Source of the DNA: Sneathiella sp.
GTDB lineage: Bacteria > Pseudomonadota > Alphaproteobacteria > Sneathiellales > Sneathiellaceae
DNA length: 64,000 nt
Reading direction: 5' to 3'
Assembly (NCBI GenBank): GCA_002706985.1
Contig: PAKP01000029.1
Coordinates: forward strand, 62,001 to 126,000
Numbering within the stretch: position 1 is the stretch's first letter; every line of letters begins with the position of its first letter. The notes under the pieces are model-generated. The model made no database searches. It had not been told where the DNA came from and saw nothing but the letters and a program-made list of their open reading frames with translations. The translations under genes were made by a program, and so were the position numbers. Below are positions 36,655-46,361 of the stretch, in pieces.

Positions 36655-37476
36655 CTAAAACATCCGTCTGAGATCGTCGGCTGTTGCCAAGGTGCGACCA
36701 ATGGCTTCCGCAACCTTCCGGGCCTGCCGTACCAATTCAGCATTGTTCTTGGCGATCTTGCCGGACTTCAGCATCATATTATTCTCAAATCCAACCCTGA
36801 CATGGCCGCCCATTGCCAGCGCACAGCTTGCAGAGGCATGTTCAAGCGGGCCAAACGCGCAAACCGACCAGTGCCTCCCCGCATCGAGCGCTTCCGCGAA
36901 CGGAATAAGATCACGCGGATGAGACTGCTGCCCCGCGGTGTATCGACCAAGAACAAGCTGTAGAAAAGGATTAGAAAAGGGAATGATCGCATCGCGCATC
37001 AAGGCGTCACAGCGACGCAAATCCTCCACTGAGTATAGAATGAATTGCGGCACAATATCACGCGCCTGCATTTCAGAAAAAAACGTGGCTGCCTTTTCTT
37101 CGCCGCCTTCCGGAACAATTTCCCGAATTGCAAGAGACACTGCTTCCGGCTGTAATTCAACAACCATCTCCATCTGCTGGTCTGCGTTATAAATCCCAAC
37201 TGCCTCACTGGTAACCTGGATGACGATATCGTCTCCCACATTATCCCTGATTGTGGAAATAGCATCGCGATAACGCGGAACATCCAAAGTATGCGCCCCC
37301 TCTTCATCGCGAACATGCAAATGGATCATAGAAGCCCCTTCCGCCACACAAGCTTTAGCCTCCACTGCCAGCTCTGAAGGAGAAATTGGCAAGGCAGGAT
37401 GATCGCGACGGGTTTTTCGCGCGCCGTTAGGCGCCACCGCAATAATGGCGGGGGTCAATACAGACTGTTGTTCCAT
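36655..37476 (-). CDS. BKACE-family beta-keto acid cleavage enzyme (DUF849)
   Basis: A 273-residue TIM-barrel enzyme of the beta-keto acid cleavage family, in which the founding member is Kce of lysine fermentation. The zinc ligands in IHLHVRDEEG near residue 50 and the later FGPLEHA and GHVRVGFENN segments are present. These enzymes condense a beta-keto acid with acetyl-CoA to give a CoA ester and acetoacetate. The usual partners are absent, so the substrate is unknown. ATG 37476 is preferred to TTG 37482; AAGG lies 10 bases upstream. It converges with the cytochrome c gene. Confidence 0.85.
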   Translation of the reverse strand: MEQQSVLTPAIIAVAPNGARKTRRDHPALPISPSELAVEAKACVAEGASMIHLHVRDEEGAHTLDVPRYRDAISTIRDNVGDDIVIQVTSEAVGIYNADQQMEMVVELQPEAVSLAIREIVPEGGEEKAATFFSEMQARDIVPQFILYSVEDLRRCDALMRDAIIPFSNPFLQLVLGRYTAGQQSHPRDLIPFAEALDAGRHWSVCAFGPLEHASASCALAMGGHVRVGFENNMMLKSGKIAKNNAELVRQARKVAEAIGRTLATADDLRRMF

Positions 37477-37667
37477 CCTCAATATGCCTTTTCTTTAATG
37501 CCGATTGTTAAGCGCCCAACCCGCTGTAATATAAAAATGTAAGAGACGATAACATTTTATAAAAATTAAGACCTTCTTTACATCCTGTCTTTATACATTA
37601 TTTACGTGGCAATAGTTTACACGGCAGGCACCGTTGTAAAAAACACATTTCGGCAGAGAATAGTCCA

Positions 37668-39455
37668 GTGAATACAAGAGGTTTGGCTTCCCATCAACCT
37701 TCAAGCCCCGACCAAGTCGGTGTCGATCGTTCTGCGATAACGCAGCCCCATGTCCTGCGCCTGAATTATAGCAAGCTACGCCTGCTGGTTATAGAGACAG
37801 GGGATCGCATTCATAACTTCTGCCGCGATATCAGCATACCTGTTCTCGCGCGCGAAATGGAATACAGTGACTCCGTCGCAAAAGATATCACAGCGGGTGT
37901 ATATAATTGCATCATTCTTGACGGGACTCGCGGCAATGCCGCGTATCAGGAAATCCTGCAAAATGTCTCAAGCAAGCCACCCTTCCTGCCTGTCATTGTC
38001 ATTGATGGTTCCCTAAACTTTCTCCGTCAGGGCGCGTCGGAAAACATCGCGAGCAGTGAACTCACAGCGGAACGGATGGAAACCGCCCTCTTTAATGCCG
38101 ACCGGCTCTGCAAGCTGAACAACCGTTCGACAATATTGGAGATGGAACTCTCGTCACTGGTCGAAGAAGATCCGCTTACGGCCCTGCCAGGTCGCAGCAA
38201 GTTCCGGGTTCGGATGGCCAAGATTATTGCGAAGGCACATGAGGCCAAAAAGCCGATTTCGCTGATCATTCTCGACCTGAACAGTTTCAAGGAGTTGAAC
38301 GAGAGTCGGGGGCATGATTTTGGCGACAAAGTTTTGAAAACCATTGCAGGTCGCCTTCTCAAATTTGCCCCACGTAACTCTATTGTTGGCCGGCTGGGGG
38401 ATGATGAATTTGCGCTTTTGGCCGTTGACCGGGATCTCACGGCAATAACGCATGAGAAATTCGCAGCAGAACTGATGCGGGAAATCCGCGAGCCCATTTT
38501 CATCGACAGGCAAAAAACGGATGTGAATGCGACGATGGGGCTTGCCCAACTCGACGATCACGATACGGCAGACGGCTTATTGCACAAATCCATATCCGCA
38601 CTTTATGCGGCGAAACGGGACAAGGTTCCCTTTGTCGTCTATACGCATGAGGATGATATCGAGAGGCGGCAGCAGCTTCGTCTCGCACAGGACCTTCCTG
38701 AAGCGATCGCAGACAATCAACTGCTTCTGCATTTTCAGCCTATGCTCCGGATGAGAGATCAGGAGCTGATTGGTGTGGAAGCCCTGGTTCGCTGGCAACA
38801 TCCAAAGCAAGGCCTTCTGTTTCCAGACAGCTTTATCCCTCTCGCTGAAGGATCTGGCTCAATACAGGCGCTTACTGAATGGGTGATGAAAGCCGCTGTA
38901 AAGCAGGGCAGCCTTTGGTTGGCGGAAGGTCGCAAATTATATGTTTCTGTCAATATTTCCGCACTTATCCTCCATGATCCAACCTTTCCGGATATGGTTG
39001 CACAATTACTTGAAGAAACTAATTTTCCGGCAGCTTTGCTTAAGCTGGAGATAACGGAAAGTGCCATTATCTCGGACGTCTATCGCGCAAAGGAAATCGT
39101 TACCCGTCTGCATGAGTTGGGAACCCGTCTCTCGATTGACGATTTCGGAACCGGCTACACGTCTCTCGGCTATCTACGCAAGCTTCCTGTCGATGAAATT
39201 AAGATAGACAAAAGCTTCGTGCTCAACATGACACGGGTCGCGGACGATGAAGTGATCGTCCGGACACTATTGGACCTGGCCGGAAACCTTGGACTTTCGG
39301 TCGTCGCCGAAGGCGTGGAAGATGCAGAAACATGGGAAATGCTCGACAGTCTCGGTTGTGATGTAGCTCAAGGCTACTTTATGAGCCGCCCGATCGACAT
39401 TGCGACCTTCGAAGACTGGATTGAGTCACAGCCATGGAAGCAAGACCTGATTTAA
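37668..39455 (+). CDS. cyclic-di-GMP signalling protein with degenerate GGDEF and intact EAL domains
   Basis: A 595-residue protein. The N-terminus (about 25-140) looks like a divergent receiver domain. A GGDEF domain follows at about 160-325 with the signature changed to RLGDDEF, so the second glycine is Asp. The EAL domain at about 340-590 has GVEALVRWQ, NISALIL, DDFGTGYTSLGYLRKLPVDEIKIDKSFV and the catalytic acids, so it should be an active phosphodiesterase. No membrane segment is visible. The start is GTG 37668, with a poor ribosome binding site. Confidence 0.88.
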   Translation: MNTRGLASHQPSSPDQVGVDRSAITQPHVLRLNYSKLRLLVIETGDRIHNFCRDISIPVLAREMEYSDSVAKDITAGVYNCIILDGTRGNAAYQEILQNVSSKPPFLPVIVIDGSLNFLRQGASENIASSELTAERMETALFNADRLCKLNNRSTILEMELSSLVEEDPLTALPGRSKFRVRMAKIIAKAHEAKKPISLIILDLNSFKELNESRGHDFGDKVLKTIAGRLLKFAPRNSIVGRLGDDEFALLAVDRDLTAITHEKFAAELMREIREPIFIDRQKTDVNATMGLAQLDDHDTADGLLHKSISALYAAKRDKVPFVVYTHEDDIERRQQLRLAQDLPEAIADNQLLLHFQPMLRMRDQELIGVEALVRWQHPKQGLLFPDSFIPLAEGSGSIQALTEWVMKAAVKQGSLWLAEGRKLYVSVNISALILHDPTFPDMVAQLLEETNFPAALLKLEITESAIISDVYRAKEIVTRLHELGTRLSIDDFGTGYTSLGYLRKLPVDEIKIDKSFVLNMTRVADDEVIVRTLLDLAGNLGLSVVAEGVEDAETWEMLDSLGCDVAQGYFMSRPIDIATFEDWIESQPWKQDLI

Positions 39456-39529
39456 TAATTTCATGACAACATCCGTTTGACGAGACGGCTCATATCCTTG
39501 AAAATGAATAAAAATAGAGGGAGCCGCGA

Positions 39530-40120
39530 ATGTCAGAATTTGGTCCGGATGTTGCCATCAATAATGCCGCCTATCTTCATCCTACAGCCCTTATCTATGG
39601 CAAGGTGAATATCCACAAAGGTGCGTCTCTCTGGCCATATACCGTTATTCGGTCGGAACTGGAAGAGGTGGTCATCGGCGAATATACCAATATTCAGGAT
39701 TTCGTCATGATCCATATCGGCTCCTCAACAGGGACATATATCGGATCCCACTGCTCCATAACGCATCACTGCACGATACATGGCTGCACCATAGGCGATA
39801 ACTGCCTGATCGGCATCAATACGACAATTATGGATGACTGCGTTATTGGCAATAACTGCATCGTTGCGGGTCACAGTTTCCTGAAGGAAGGAACGGTTAT
39901 TCCGGATAATTCCATCGTCATGGGAACACCCGGCAGGGTCGTCAGGACACAGAATAATTATGCCCGTTGCCGGTTGAACGCTTTCCTGTATTATCGGAAT
40001 GCGCTCGCCTATTCAAAGAATCAACATCGGGAATGGGCGTCCGAACAGAGCCTGAAGGAAGTGCAGGCGGAAATCGATAAACTCCAAAAAGAACAGGCTG
40101 CCCTTGAAAATCAGGCTTGA
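39530..40120 (+). CDS. gamma-carbonic-anhydrase-like hexapeptide-repeat protein
   Basis: A 196-residue left-handed beta helix built from hexapeptide repeats (GKVNIHKGASLWPYTVI, IGEYTNIQD, IGDNCLIGINTTI), with the histidine-rich turn SITHHCTIHGCTI matching the gamma carbonic anhydrase metal site, and a charged C-terminal helix. A GAGGGAG site precedes ATG 39530. It ends 36 bp before dgcN, so it is probably in the same operon. It may be a carbonic anhydrase-like or transferase enzyme. Confidence 0.82.
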   Translation: MSEFGPDVAINNAAYLHPTALIYGKVNIHKGASLWPYTVIRSELEEVVIGEYTNIQDFVMIHIGSSTGTYIGSHCSITHHCTIHGCTIGDNCLIGINTTIMDDCVIGNNCIVAGHSFLKEGTVIPDNSIVMGTPGRVVRTQNNYARCRLNAFLYYRNALAYSKNQHREWASEQSLKEVQAEIDKLQKEQAALENQA

Positions 40121-40155
40121 AGGGCAGATTGATATTTATTGAATTGAGAGATGCT

Positions 40156-41157
40156 ATGACGGAAATGCAAAACCCCTATCTCATGTTCCTCGGTGACGTA
40201 AGCGATCAACTGGCTGCGAAGACCGCAAAGGGAATTGTCGACTGGCGTCCGGACTGGTGTATCGGGCAAATAAAGCTCCCCGGCTGCGTGGCCGATCTAC
40301 GCATTCAAGATATGACGATCGCGGAAGGCGTTGCGAACGGCGCAAAAACGCTGATCGTGGGTATCGTGAATTCCGGTGGCTTCCTCCCCAATCACTGGAT
40401 TTCCGTCATCGTCGAAGCGTTGGACGCCGGCATGGACGTCGCAAGCGGTCTGCATATCCGGTTGGGGAGCATTCCGGAAATCAAGGCGGCTGCCGAACGG
40501 AATAATCGTAGCCTCTTCGATGTACGCCATCCGACCCATAACATCCCGACAGGCAAGGGAACACCGCGAAGCGGCAAGCGCCTGCTTGCCGTTGGAACAG
40601 ATTGCTCGGTTGGCAAAATGTATACAGCGCTTGCCATTGAGAAAGAAATGCTCAAGCGGAACATGAAGGCGGATTTCCGTGCGACTGGCCAGACCGGTAT
40701 TTTCATTGCCGGGACCGGCACATCGATTGACGCTGTGGTAGCCGATTTCATCTCCGGCGCGGTCGAGGAGTTGTCTCCCGAAAATGACTCTGATCACTGG
40801 GATATTATCGAGGGACAGGGGTCCCTGTTTCATGCCTCATATGCAGGCGTCAGTCTTGGTTTGCTTCACGGTGCACAAGCCGATGCACTTGTCCTGTGTC
40901 ATGAACCGACCCGCACCCATATGCGTGGCCTGCCCCATCATCCCCTGCCCGGTCTGAAAGCCTGCATGGAGCTCAACCTTGTCCACGCAAAACTGACAAA
41001 CAAGGACGCGAAATTTGTCGGGATTGCCATCAACACATCCGGCCTGAAAGAAGCAGAAAGACTGGAATATCTTGCCGGCATTGAAAAGGAATACGGTCTG
41101 CCGACTGTCGATCCTTTCAAGGACGGTACTGCGGCGATTGTTGATAACCTGCCATGA
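40156..41157 (+). CDS. dgcN: DUF1611 family protein, D-glutamate N-acetyltransferase DgcN
   Basis: A 333-residue DUF1611 protein. The P-loop-like VGTDCSVGKMYTALAIEKEM near residue 150 and the later GQGSLFHASYAGVSLGLLHG are characteristic. DgcN was described as acetylating D-glutamate, with DgcA acting next. ATG 40156 is used; the TTG at 40117 overlaps the previous gene. It overlaps dgcA by 4 bp, so both are made together. Functional naming rests on the pair and the order. Confidence 0.82.
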   Translation: MTEMQNPYLMFLGDVSDQLAAKTAKGIVDWRPDWCIGQIKLPGCVADLRIQDMTIAEGVANGAKTLIVGIVNSGGFLPNHWISVIVEALDAGMDVASGLHIRLGSIPEIKAAAERNNRSLFDVRHPTHNIPTGKGTPRSGKRLLAVGTDCSVGKMYTALAIEKEMLKRNMKADFRATGQTGIFIAGTGTSIDAVVADFISGAVEELSPENDSDHWDIIEGQGSLFHASYAGVSLGLLHGAQADALVLCHEPTRTHMRGLPHHPLPGLKACMELNLVHAKLTNKDAKFVGIAINTSGLKEAERLEYLAGIEKEYGLPTVDPFKDGTAAIVDNLP

Positions 41158-42140
41158 GCAGACGGAAAATTTCGGCCAGCTCTGAAAGCTGGCCGATCCA
41201 GGGCAGCTTTCGGATCAGCCGCGGAGCAAAGACAGCGGCAGAAGTGGTTGTTGTCGAAATTACGGAGAACGGCATTACGGGACGCGGGGAATGTGTCCCT
41301 TATGCACGTTATGGCGAGAGCATCCGCTCCGTTCTTGGGCAGGTAACTTCAATCCGCGACTATATTAATGACGGGCTTACCCGGGAGGGATTGCTCACCG
41401 TTATGCCTTCCGGTGCCGCCCGCAATGCAGTCGATTGCGCCCTTTGGGATCTGGAAGCAAAAACAAGCGGGAAAACAATTGCGGAACTCGCGAAGATACC
41501 CGCACCAGGACCGACAATTACCGCCTATACCCTTTCACTGGATACGCCTGAGAAAATGGGTGAAGCCGCAAAAGCACAAAGCCATCGCCCTCTGATAAAG
41601 CTCAAGCTTGCCGGAACCGGTGATGTTGAGCGCGTAGCTGCCGTCAGGAAGGCCGCGCCAAAAACACGCCTGATTGTGGATGCCAATGAGGCCTGGACCG
41701 CAGACATGATGCGTGAATACTGCCCTAAAATGGCGGATCTGGGTGTCGAGCTCATTGAACAGCCCCTCCCTGCCGGAGAGGATTCCGTTCTTGGTGATAT
41801 GGACAGACCTGTTCCAATCTGTGCCGATGAAAGCGCGCATGATACTGCAACGCTCGACGATGTGGCGGAGCTATATGACTATATCAACATCAAGCTCGAT
41901 AAAACGGGTGGTTTGACAGAAGCGCTATTGCTGGCCGAGGCGGCGCGCGAATTCGGTCTTGGCGTTATGGTTGGCTGCATGCTTGGCACCAGCCTTGCCA
42001 TGGCCCCGGCCATGCTGCTTGGATCATTCGCGCGCTTCGTCGATCTGGACGGACCTCTTCTGCTTGAAAAAGACAGAGATCACGGCATCCGTTTTGATGG
42101 CAGCGTGATGCACCCGCCAACCCGCGAACTTTGGGGATAG
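41154..42140 (+). CDS. dgcA: enolase-superfamily epimerase, N-acetyl-D-glutamate racemase DgcA
   Basis: A 328-residue enolase-superfamily enzyme of the muconate-lactonising type, close to dipeptide epimerases. It has the KxK pair (PLIKLKLAG), the metal ligands in IVDANEAW, ELIEQPLP and ICADESAH, and the second lysine in INIKLDKTGG. The ATG overlaps the dgcN stop. With DgcN it probably forms the D-glutamate catabolic route; L-Ala-D/L-Glu epimerase activity is the alternative. Confidence 0.85.
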   Translation: MSRRKISASSESWPIQGSFRISRGAKTAAEVVVVEITENGITGRGECVPYARYGESIRSVLGQVTSIRDYINDGLTREGLLTVMPSGAARNAVDCALWDLEAKTSGKTIAELAKIPAPGPTITAYTLSLDTPEKMGEAAKAQSHRPLIKLKLAGTGDVERVAAVRKAAPKTRLIVDANEAWTADMMREYCPKMADLGVELIEQPLPAGEDSVLGDMDRPVPICADESAHDTATLDDVAELYDYINIKLDKTGGLTEALLLAEAAREFGLGVMVGCMLGTSLAMAPAMLLGSFARFVDLDGPLLLEKDRDHGIRFDGSVMHPPTRELWG

Positions 42141-42164
42141 CAGCGTCGCTATCCCCGCATAAGT

Positions 42165-42959
42165 TTAACGGCCCTTGAATTCCGGCGCACGCTTTTCAAC
42201 AAAGGCCACGGCGGCCCCCTTATGGTCTTCGGTTTCGAATGAGCGGATCATCTGGTTCGCTTCCCAGTCCAGAACATCACTCAAGGTGCCTTCCGATGCG
42301 GTATTGATATTCTTTTTCATATAGCCGATAGCAATAGTGGGCAGGCTCGCCAGCCGTTTGGCCATCTCGGCGGCGGCGGCGGGAAGCTCGTCCGCCGGAA
42401 CCGATTTGTTGACCATGCCGATCTTTTCGGCCTCTTTCCCGAGGACGACATCAGCTGTGAAATACAGCTCTTTCGCTTTTGCCTCGCCAAGCAGTTTCGT
42501 CAGGAAGTAGGAGCCGCCGAAATCGCCGGACAGTCCGACTTTCGAAAATGCCGTTGTTATCTTTGCATCATCAGCGGCGATCCGCATATCGCAAGCCATT
42601 GCCAGAGAAAATCCGGCCCCGGCCGCCGGGCCAGGAATGACGGCGAGTGTCGGCTTCGGCATTTCATGAAGCAAACAGCTCACTTCCATACGCTCACGCA
42701 AATCCTGTATCCGCTCATCAAGATCGACCTTTGCTCCAGCATTTGCCGCGAAACTCTTGACGTCTCCTCCTGAACAAAACGCCCCGCCTGCTCCCGTCAA
42801 GACAACCGCGCGAACAGATTTATCCTTTGCGAGGCGGGCAAGCGCTTCGCTCAATCCGCTCATCATCTCCCGCGTAAAGGCATTCCGCGCCTCCGGCCGG
42901 TTCATGGTAAGAGTGGCAACGCCGTCTTCAATTGTTTCAAGAAGTACATCAGACATCAT
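42165..42959 (-). CDS. enoyl-CoA hydratase/isomerase family protein
   Basis: Crotonase-fold protein of 264 residues with the CoA-binding FCSGGDVKSFA and the oxyanion-hole turn GPAAGAGFSLAMACD. At the two positions that carry catalytic glutamates in hydratases the sequence has no clear Glu; the second site reads GLSGDFGG with an Asp, as in PaaG-like isomerases. It may therefore isomerise rather than hydrate. An AAAGGAAAA site precedes ATG 42959 (or 42956). It converges with dgcA. Confidence 0.85.
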   Translation of the reverse strand: MMSDVLLETIEDGVATLTMNRPEARNAFTREMMSGLSEALARLAKDKSVRAVVLTGAGGAFCSGGDVKSFAANAGAKVDLDERIQDLRERMEVSCLLHEMPKPTLAVIPGPAAGAGFSLAMACDMRIAADDAKITTAFSKVGLSGDFGGSYFLTKLLGEAKAKELYFTADVVLGKEAEKIGMVNKSVPADELPAAAAEMAKRLASLPTIAIGYMKKNINTASEGTLSDVLDWEANQMIRSFETEDHKGAAVAFVEKRAPEFKGR

Positions 42960-43008
42960 TATTTTCCTTTTTTTAAGTTTATAGTTTATCTGAGAGATGG
43001 TTCACAGG

Positions 43009-44181
43009 TTAGCTGCGCGGCAGCTGTTGTTCAACCAAACGCGCCCAAATACTGGCGCCAATTGACAGGACCTCATCGTTAAAATCAAACTCGGGGTGAT
43101 GAACCGCCTGAAAATGCGTCTCATCCTTTGTGCCGAGAAAGAAATAACACCCGGGACAGGCCTCCAGCATGAAGGCAAAATCTTCACTACCCATGCGAAT
43201 GGGTGTTTCCATATCCATATTTTCCGGCCCGACAATATCAGAGGCGGCGCGGGCGACAATCGCGGTTTCCTTCTCATGATTCACGACGCTAGGATACCGG
43301 CGCTGATAATCTACATCGATTTCAACCCCGTGAGTTGCCGCAATACCGGTGCATATCTCCCGAATACGGCTTTCTATATAATCCCGCGTTTCTGCTGTCA
43401 TCGCCCGGATGGAGGCGCTCAACTGTGCCTCTTGCGGGATTATGTTGATGCCGCTGCCTGCCTCAAACATAGTGACGCTGACGACCGCATTGTCAACCGG
43501 GCCGATATTGCGCGCGACAATGGTTTGAAGCGCCGTATAGAGCTGCACGCCGGCCGCGATCGGATCATTCGTCAAATGTGGATAGGCGGCATGTCCGCCT
43601 TTTCCTCGTATCTTCATCACCGCCGTGTCGGCGGATGCCATAATCGGGCCGGTCCGGACATTGAATGTACCGCGCGGCATGCCAGGCTGGTTATGAAGGC
43701 CGTAGACGCCATCACAGGGAAAGCGATCAAACAGGCCGTCTTTCACCATTGCATCCCCTCCGCCGCCGCCTTCTTCTGCAGGCTGGAAAATAAAGTGCAC
43801 GGTGCCATCGAAATTCCGGGTTTCCGACAGATATTGCGCCGCCCCCAACAGAATTGCCGTGTGACCATCATGTCCGCATGCATGCATTTTGCCGTCAATT
43901 GTCGATTTATGGGCGAAATCGTTCATTTCCTGCAACGGCAAAGCATCCATGTCCGCCCGAATCCCGATTGTCTTCGTGCTTGATCCCCGGCCTTTCAAAA
44001 CGCCCACCACGCCTGTAACACCGATACCTTCATGTACTTCGATCCCCCAGTTTCGCAACTTCTCCGCGACGACTGCGGCGGTACGCCGTTCCTCGTAGCA
44101 AAGCTCAGGATGGCGGTGGAGATCATGTCGCCAAGCCTGCATATCATTATGGGTTTCTGCGATCCGGTTATAAACAGGCAT
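43009..44181 (-). CDS. M20 family amidohydrolase (hippurate hydrolase-like)
   Basis: A 390-residue metallopeptidase of the M20D group that cleaves N-acyl amino acids. Metal ligands are in MHACGHDGHTAIL, PAEEGGGGGDAMV and MGSEDFAF, and the dimerisation part contains KIRGKGGHAAYPH. The ATG at 44181 is used; the TTG at 44187 overlaps the ribosome binding site. Given dgcN-dgcA nearby, cleavage of N-acetylglutamate is an attractive guess, but the M20D group has many substrates. Confidence 0.85.
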   Translation of the reverse strand: MPVYNRIAETHNDMQAWRHDLHRHPELCYEERRTAAVVAEKLRNWGIEVHEGIGVTGVVGVLKGRGSSTKTIGIRADMDALPLQEMNDFAHKSTIDGKMHACGHDGHTAILLGAAQYLSETRNFDGTVHFIFQPAEEGGGGGDAMVKDGLFDRFPCDGVYGLHNQPGMPRGTFNVRTGPIMASADTAVMKIRGKGGHAAYPHLTNDPIAAGVQLYTALQTIVARNIGPVDNAVVSVTMFEAGSGINIIPQEAQLSASIRAMTAETRDYIESRIREICTGIAATHGVEIDVDYQRRYPSVVNHEKETAIVARAASDIVGPENMDMETPIRMGSEDFAFMLEACPGCYFFLGTKDETHFQAVHHPEFDFNDEVLSIGASIWARLVEQQLPRS

Positions 44182-44223
44182 TCCCAACTCTTCATTTATA
44201 GATTTTAGTTAGTCATATCGTGG

Positions 44224-44241
44224 CATTCTTTATCAAGAATG
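44224..44241. promoter_or_regulatory. 18-bp inverted repeat upstream of the M20 gene
   Basis: CATTCTT and AAGAATG flank TATC as a 7+4+7 inverted repeat. It lies 43 bp upstream of the M20 amidohydrolase start, in the gap shared with typA. No T run follows, so an operator is more likely than a terminator. Confidence 0.35.
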
Positions 44242-44362
44242 GCAATATCAAGCGCGATAACCGGCACCCCCGGAACTCTCTGCGTCGCAATCAAATTTGT
44301 TCTTTTATTTTAATATTTACCCATTATATGAGGGGACTTGTGTGCAAGTGCGAAAGCATAAC

Positions 44363-44390
44363 TTGCCATTCGTGGGATCGGCGCTATACT
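44363..44390 (+). promoter_or_regulatory. sigma-70-type promoter of typA
   Basis: TTGCCA (44363-44368), a 16-base spacer and TATACT (44385-44390) lie 34 bp upstream of the typA start. Both boxes are close to the housekeeping consensus. Confidence 0.6.
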
Positions 44391-44424
44391 GCGCCCGTTT
44401 TTTAAAAGACAAAGTATATATATC

Positions 44425-46245
44425 ATGGAAATTCGGAACGTTGCGATCATCGCCCATGTTGATCATGGGAAGACTACACTTGTGGATGGCCTCTTGAAAC
44501 AGAGCGGCACGTTCCGAGACAACCAGAAAGTGGCTGAACGGGCCATGGACAGTAACGACCTGGAACGCGAACGCGGCATCACGATTTTGGCGAAATGCAC
44601 TTCCGTCGAATGGGAGGGGTATCGCCTTAACATCGTTGATACACCGGGCCATGCCGACTTCGGTGGTGAAGTTGAGCGCATCCTCAGCATGGTTGACGGC
44701 GTGGTTGTTCTGGTTGATGCTGCTGAAGGCCCGATGCCGCAGACCAAATTCGTGACACAGAAGGCCCTTGGTCTTGGCCTCAAGCCGATCATCGTGATCA
44801 ACAAGGCGGATCGGCCCGATGGCCGCCCGGATCAGGTTCTTGATGAATGTTTCGATCTTCTGGTCGCGCTCGACGCCAACGAAGAACAGCTGGACTTTCC
44901 CGTACTCTATGCATCGGCGAAGGAAGGCTGGGCCGTTACTGATCTGTCCGAGCCAAAAGAAAACCTTCATCCGTTGTTCGATCTGATCGTCAGCCATGTC
45001 AGCGCACCGAAGGTGGATGAGAAAGCTCCCTTCCGGATGCTGGTTACGACGATTGAAAGCAACCCCTATCTCGGCCGCCTGCTGACCGGACGCGTGGAAA
45101 GCGGCGTCCTCAAAACAAATGACCCGATCAAGGGATTGAGCCGCAAGGGCGGCAAGATCGAAGACGCCCGCGCAACTAAGATCATGGCGTTCCGCGGGCT
45201 TGAGAGAGAAACCATTGCCGAAGCCCGTGCCGGTGACATTGTCTCCGTGGCAGGCCTCGTCAAGACGACCGTTGCCGACACACTCGGCACACCGGAAGAG
45301 ACAGAACCGCTCGATGCGCAACCGATTGATCCGCCGACCATCTCGATGACCTTTGCCATTAATTCTTCGCCCCTCGCAGGTCGCGATGGAGACAAGGTGC
45401 AAAGCCGGGTCATCCGCGCACGCCTGATGAAAGAAATCGAGGGGAATGTTTCCATTCGGGTTGAGGACAGTGCCGATGCAGACGCCTATATCGTCTCCGG
45501 CCGCGGTGAGTTGCAACTTGGTGTTCTGATTGAAACCATGCGCCGCGAAGGTTTTGAACTTTCGATAAGTCGCCCCAAGGTATTGTTCCGCGAGGGCGAA
45601 AATGGCGAAACGCTTGAACCTCTTGAAGAGGTCGTCGTGGATGTGGATGACGAATTCTCCGGTGTAGTTGTTGAAAAAATTGCACTCCGCAAAGGATCAA
45701 TGACCGATATGCGCCCCTCCGGTGGCGGCAAGACAAGAATTACCTTCCTATGCCCTACTCGTGGCCTGATCGGATATCATGGCGAGTTCCTCACGGATAC
45801 ACGCGGAACCGGCATCATGAACCGGATTTTTCATTCCTACGTCCCGCATAAAGGCGAGATCCCGGGTCGCCGCAATGGCGTTCTGATTTCCAACTCCACG
45901 GGCAAGTCCGTTGCTTTTGCGCTTTGGAATCTGGAGGCACGCGGCTTCTTTTTCATCGGCAGCGGGGTTGATGTCTATGAAGGCATGATTCTCGGTGAGC
46001 ATAACCGGCCAAACGACCTTGAAGTCAACGCATTAAAAGCCAAGCAATTAACCAATATCCGGGCGTCCGGCAATGATGAAGCTGTCCGTCTGACAACTCC
46101 CCGGAAACTAACACTCGAGCAGGCGATCGCCTATATTGACGATGACGAGCTTGTCGAAGTAACGCCAAATCATATCCGCCTTCGCAAGCGGCATCTCGAC
46201 CCGCATGAGCGGAAAAAGGCATCTCGAGAGAAGATCGCAAGCTGA
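44425..46245 (+). CDS. typA: translational GTPase TypA/BipA
   Basis: Ribosome-associated GTPase of 606 residues that aids 50S assembly and stress and cold adaptation. The GTP-binding motifs are present: [24 protein letters not shown] and [10 protein letters not shown], followed by the elongation-factor-like domains and the BipA-specific C-terminal domain ([31 protein letters not shown]). Length is normal. A good promoter lies upstream and a biotinyl-domain gene downstream. Confidence 0.97.
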   Translation: MEIRNVAIIAHVDHGKTTLVDGLLKQSGTFRDNQKVAERAMDSNDLERERGITILAKCTSVEWEGYRLNIVDTPGHADFGGEVERILSMVDGVVVLVDAAEGPMPQTKFVTQKALGLGLKPIIVINKADRPDGRPDQVLDECFDLLVALDANEEQLDFPVLYASAKEGWAVTDLSEPKENLHPLFDLIVSHVSAPKVDEKAPFRMLVTTIESNPYLGRLLTGRVESGVLKTNDPIKGLSRKGGKIEDARATKIMAFRGLERETIAEARAGDIVSVAGLVKTTVADTLGTPEETEPLDAQPIDPPTISMTFAINSSPLAGRDGDKVQSRVIRARLMKEIEGNVSIRVEDSADADAYIVSGRGELQLGVLIETMRREGFELSISRPKVLFREGENGETLEPLEEVVVDVDDEFSGVVVEKIALRKGSMTDMRPSGGGKTRITFLCPTRGLIGYHGEFLTDTRGTGIMNRIFHSYVPHKGEIPGRRNGVLISNSTGKSVAFALWNLEARGFFFIGSGVDVYEGMILGEHNRPNDLEVNALKAKQLTNIRASGNDEAVRLTTPRKLTLEQAIAYIDDDELVEVTPNHIRLRKRHLDPHERKKASREKIAS

Positions 46246-46361
46246 CGTTCGGTCAATCTTCAGCAGTTCTGATCGCCCTTTAAAAATAAGGGTGGCGATC
46301 ACGCGTATCTTATGGAAACATAGCTCCACCTTGAGAACAACAATAAGCAAGTGAGGACAGA

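Noticed and set aside
43096..43983. 295-codon plus-strand frame
   Set aside because: Antisense to the M20 amidohydrolase, whose metal motifs are complete.
44317..45516. 399-codon open frame on the minus strand, antisense to typA
   Set aside because: It lies within the highly conserved typA coding sequence, lacks a ribosome binding site and recognisable domain, and is best explained by codon bias of typA.
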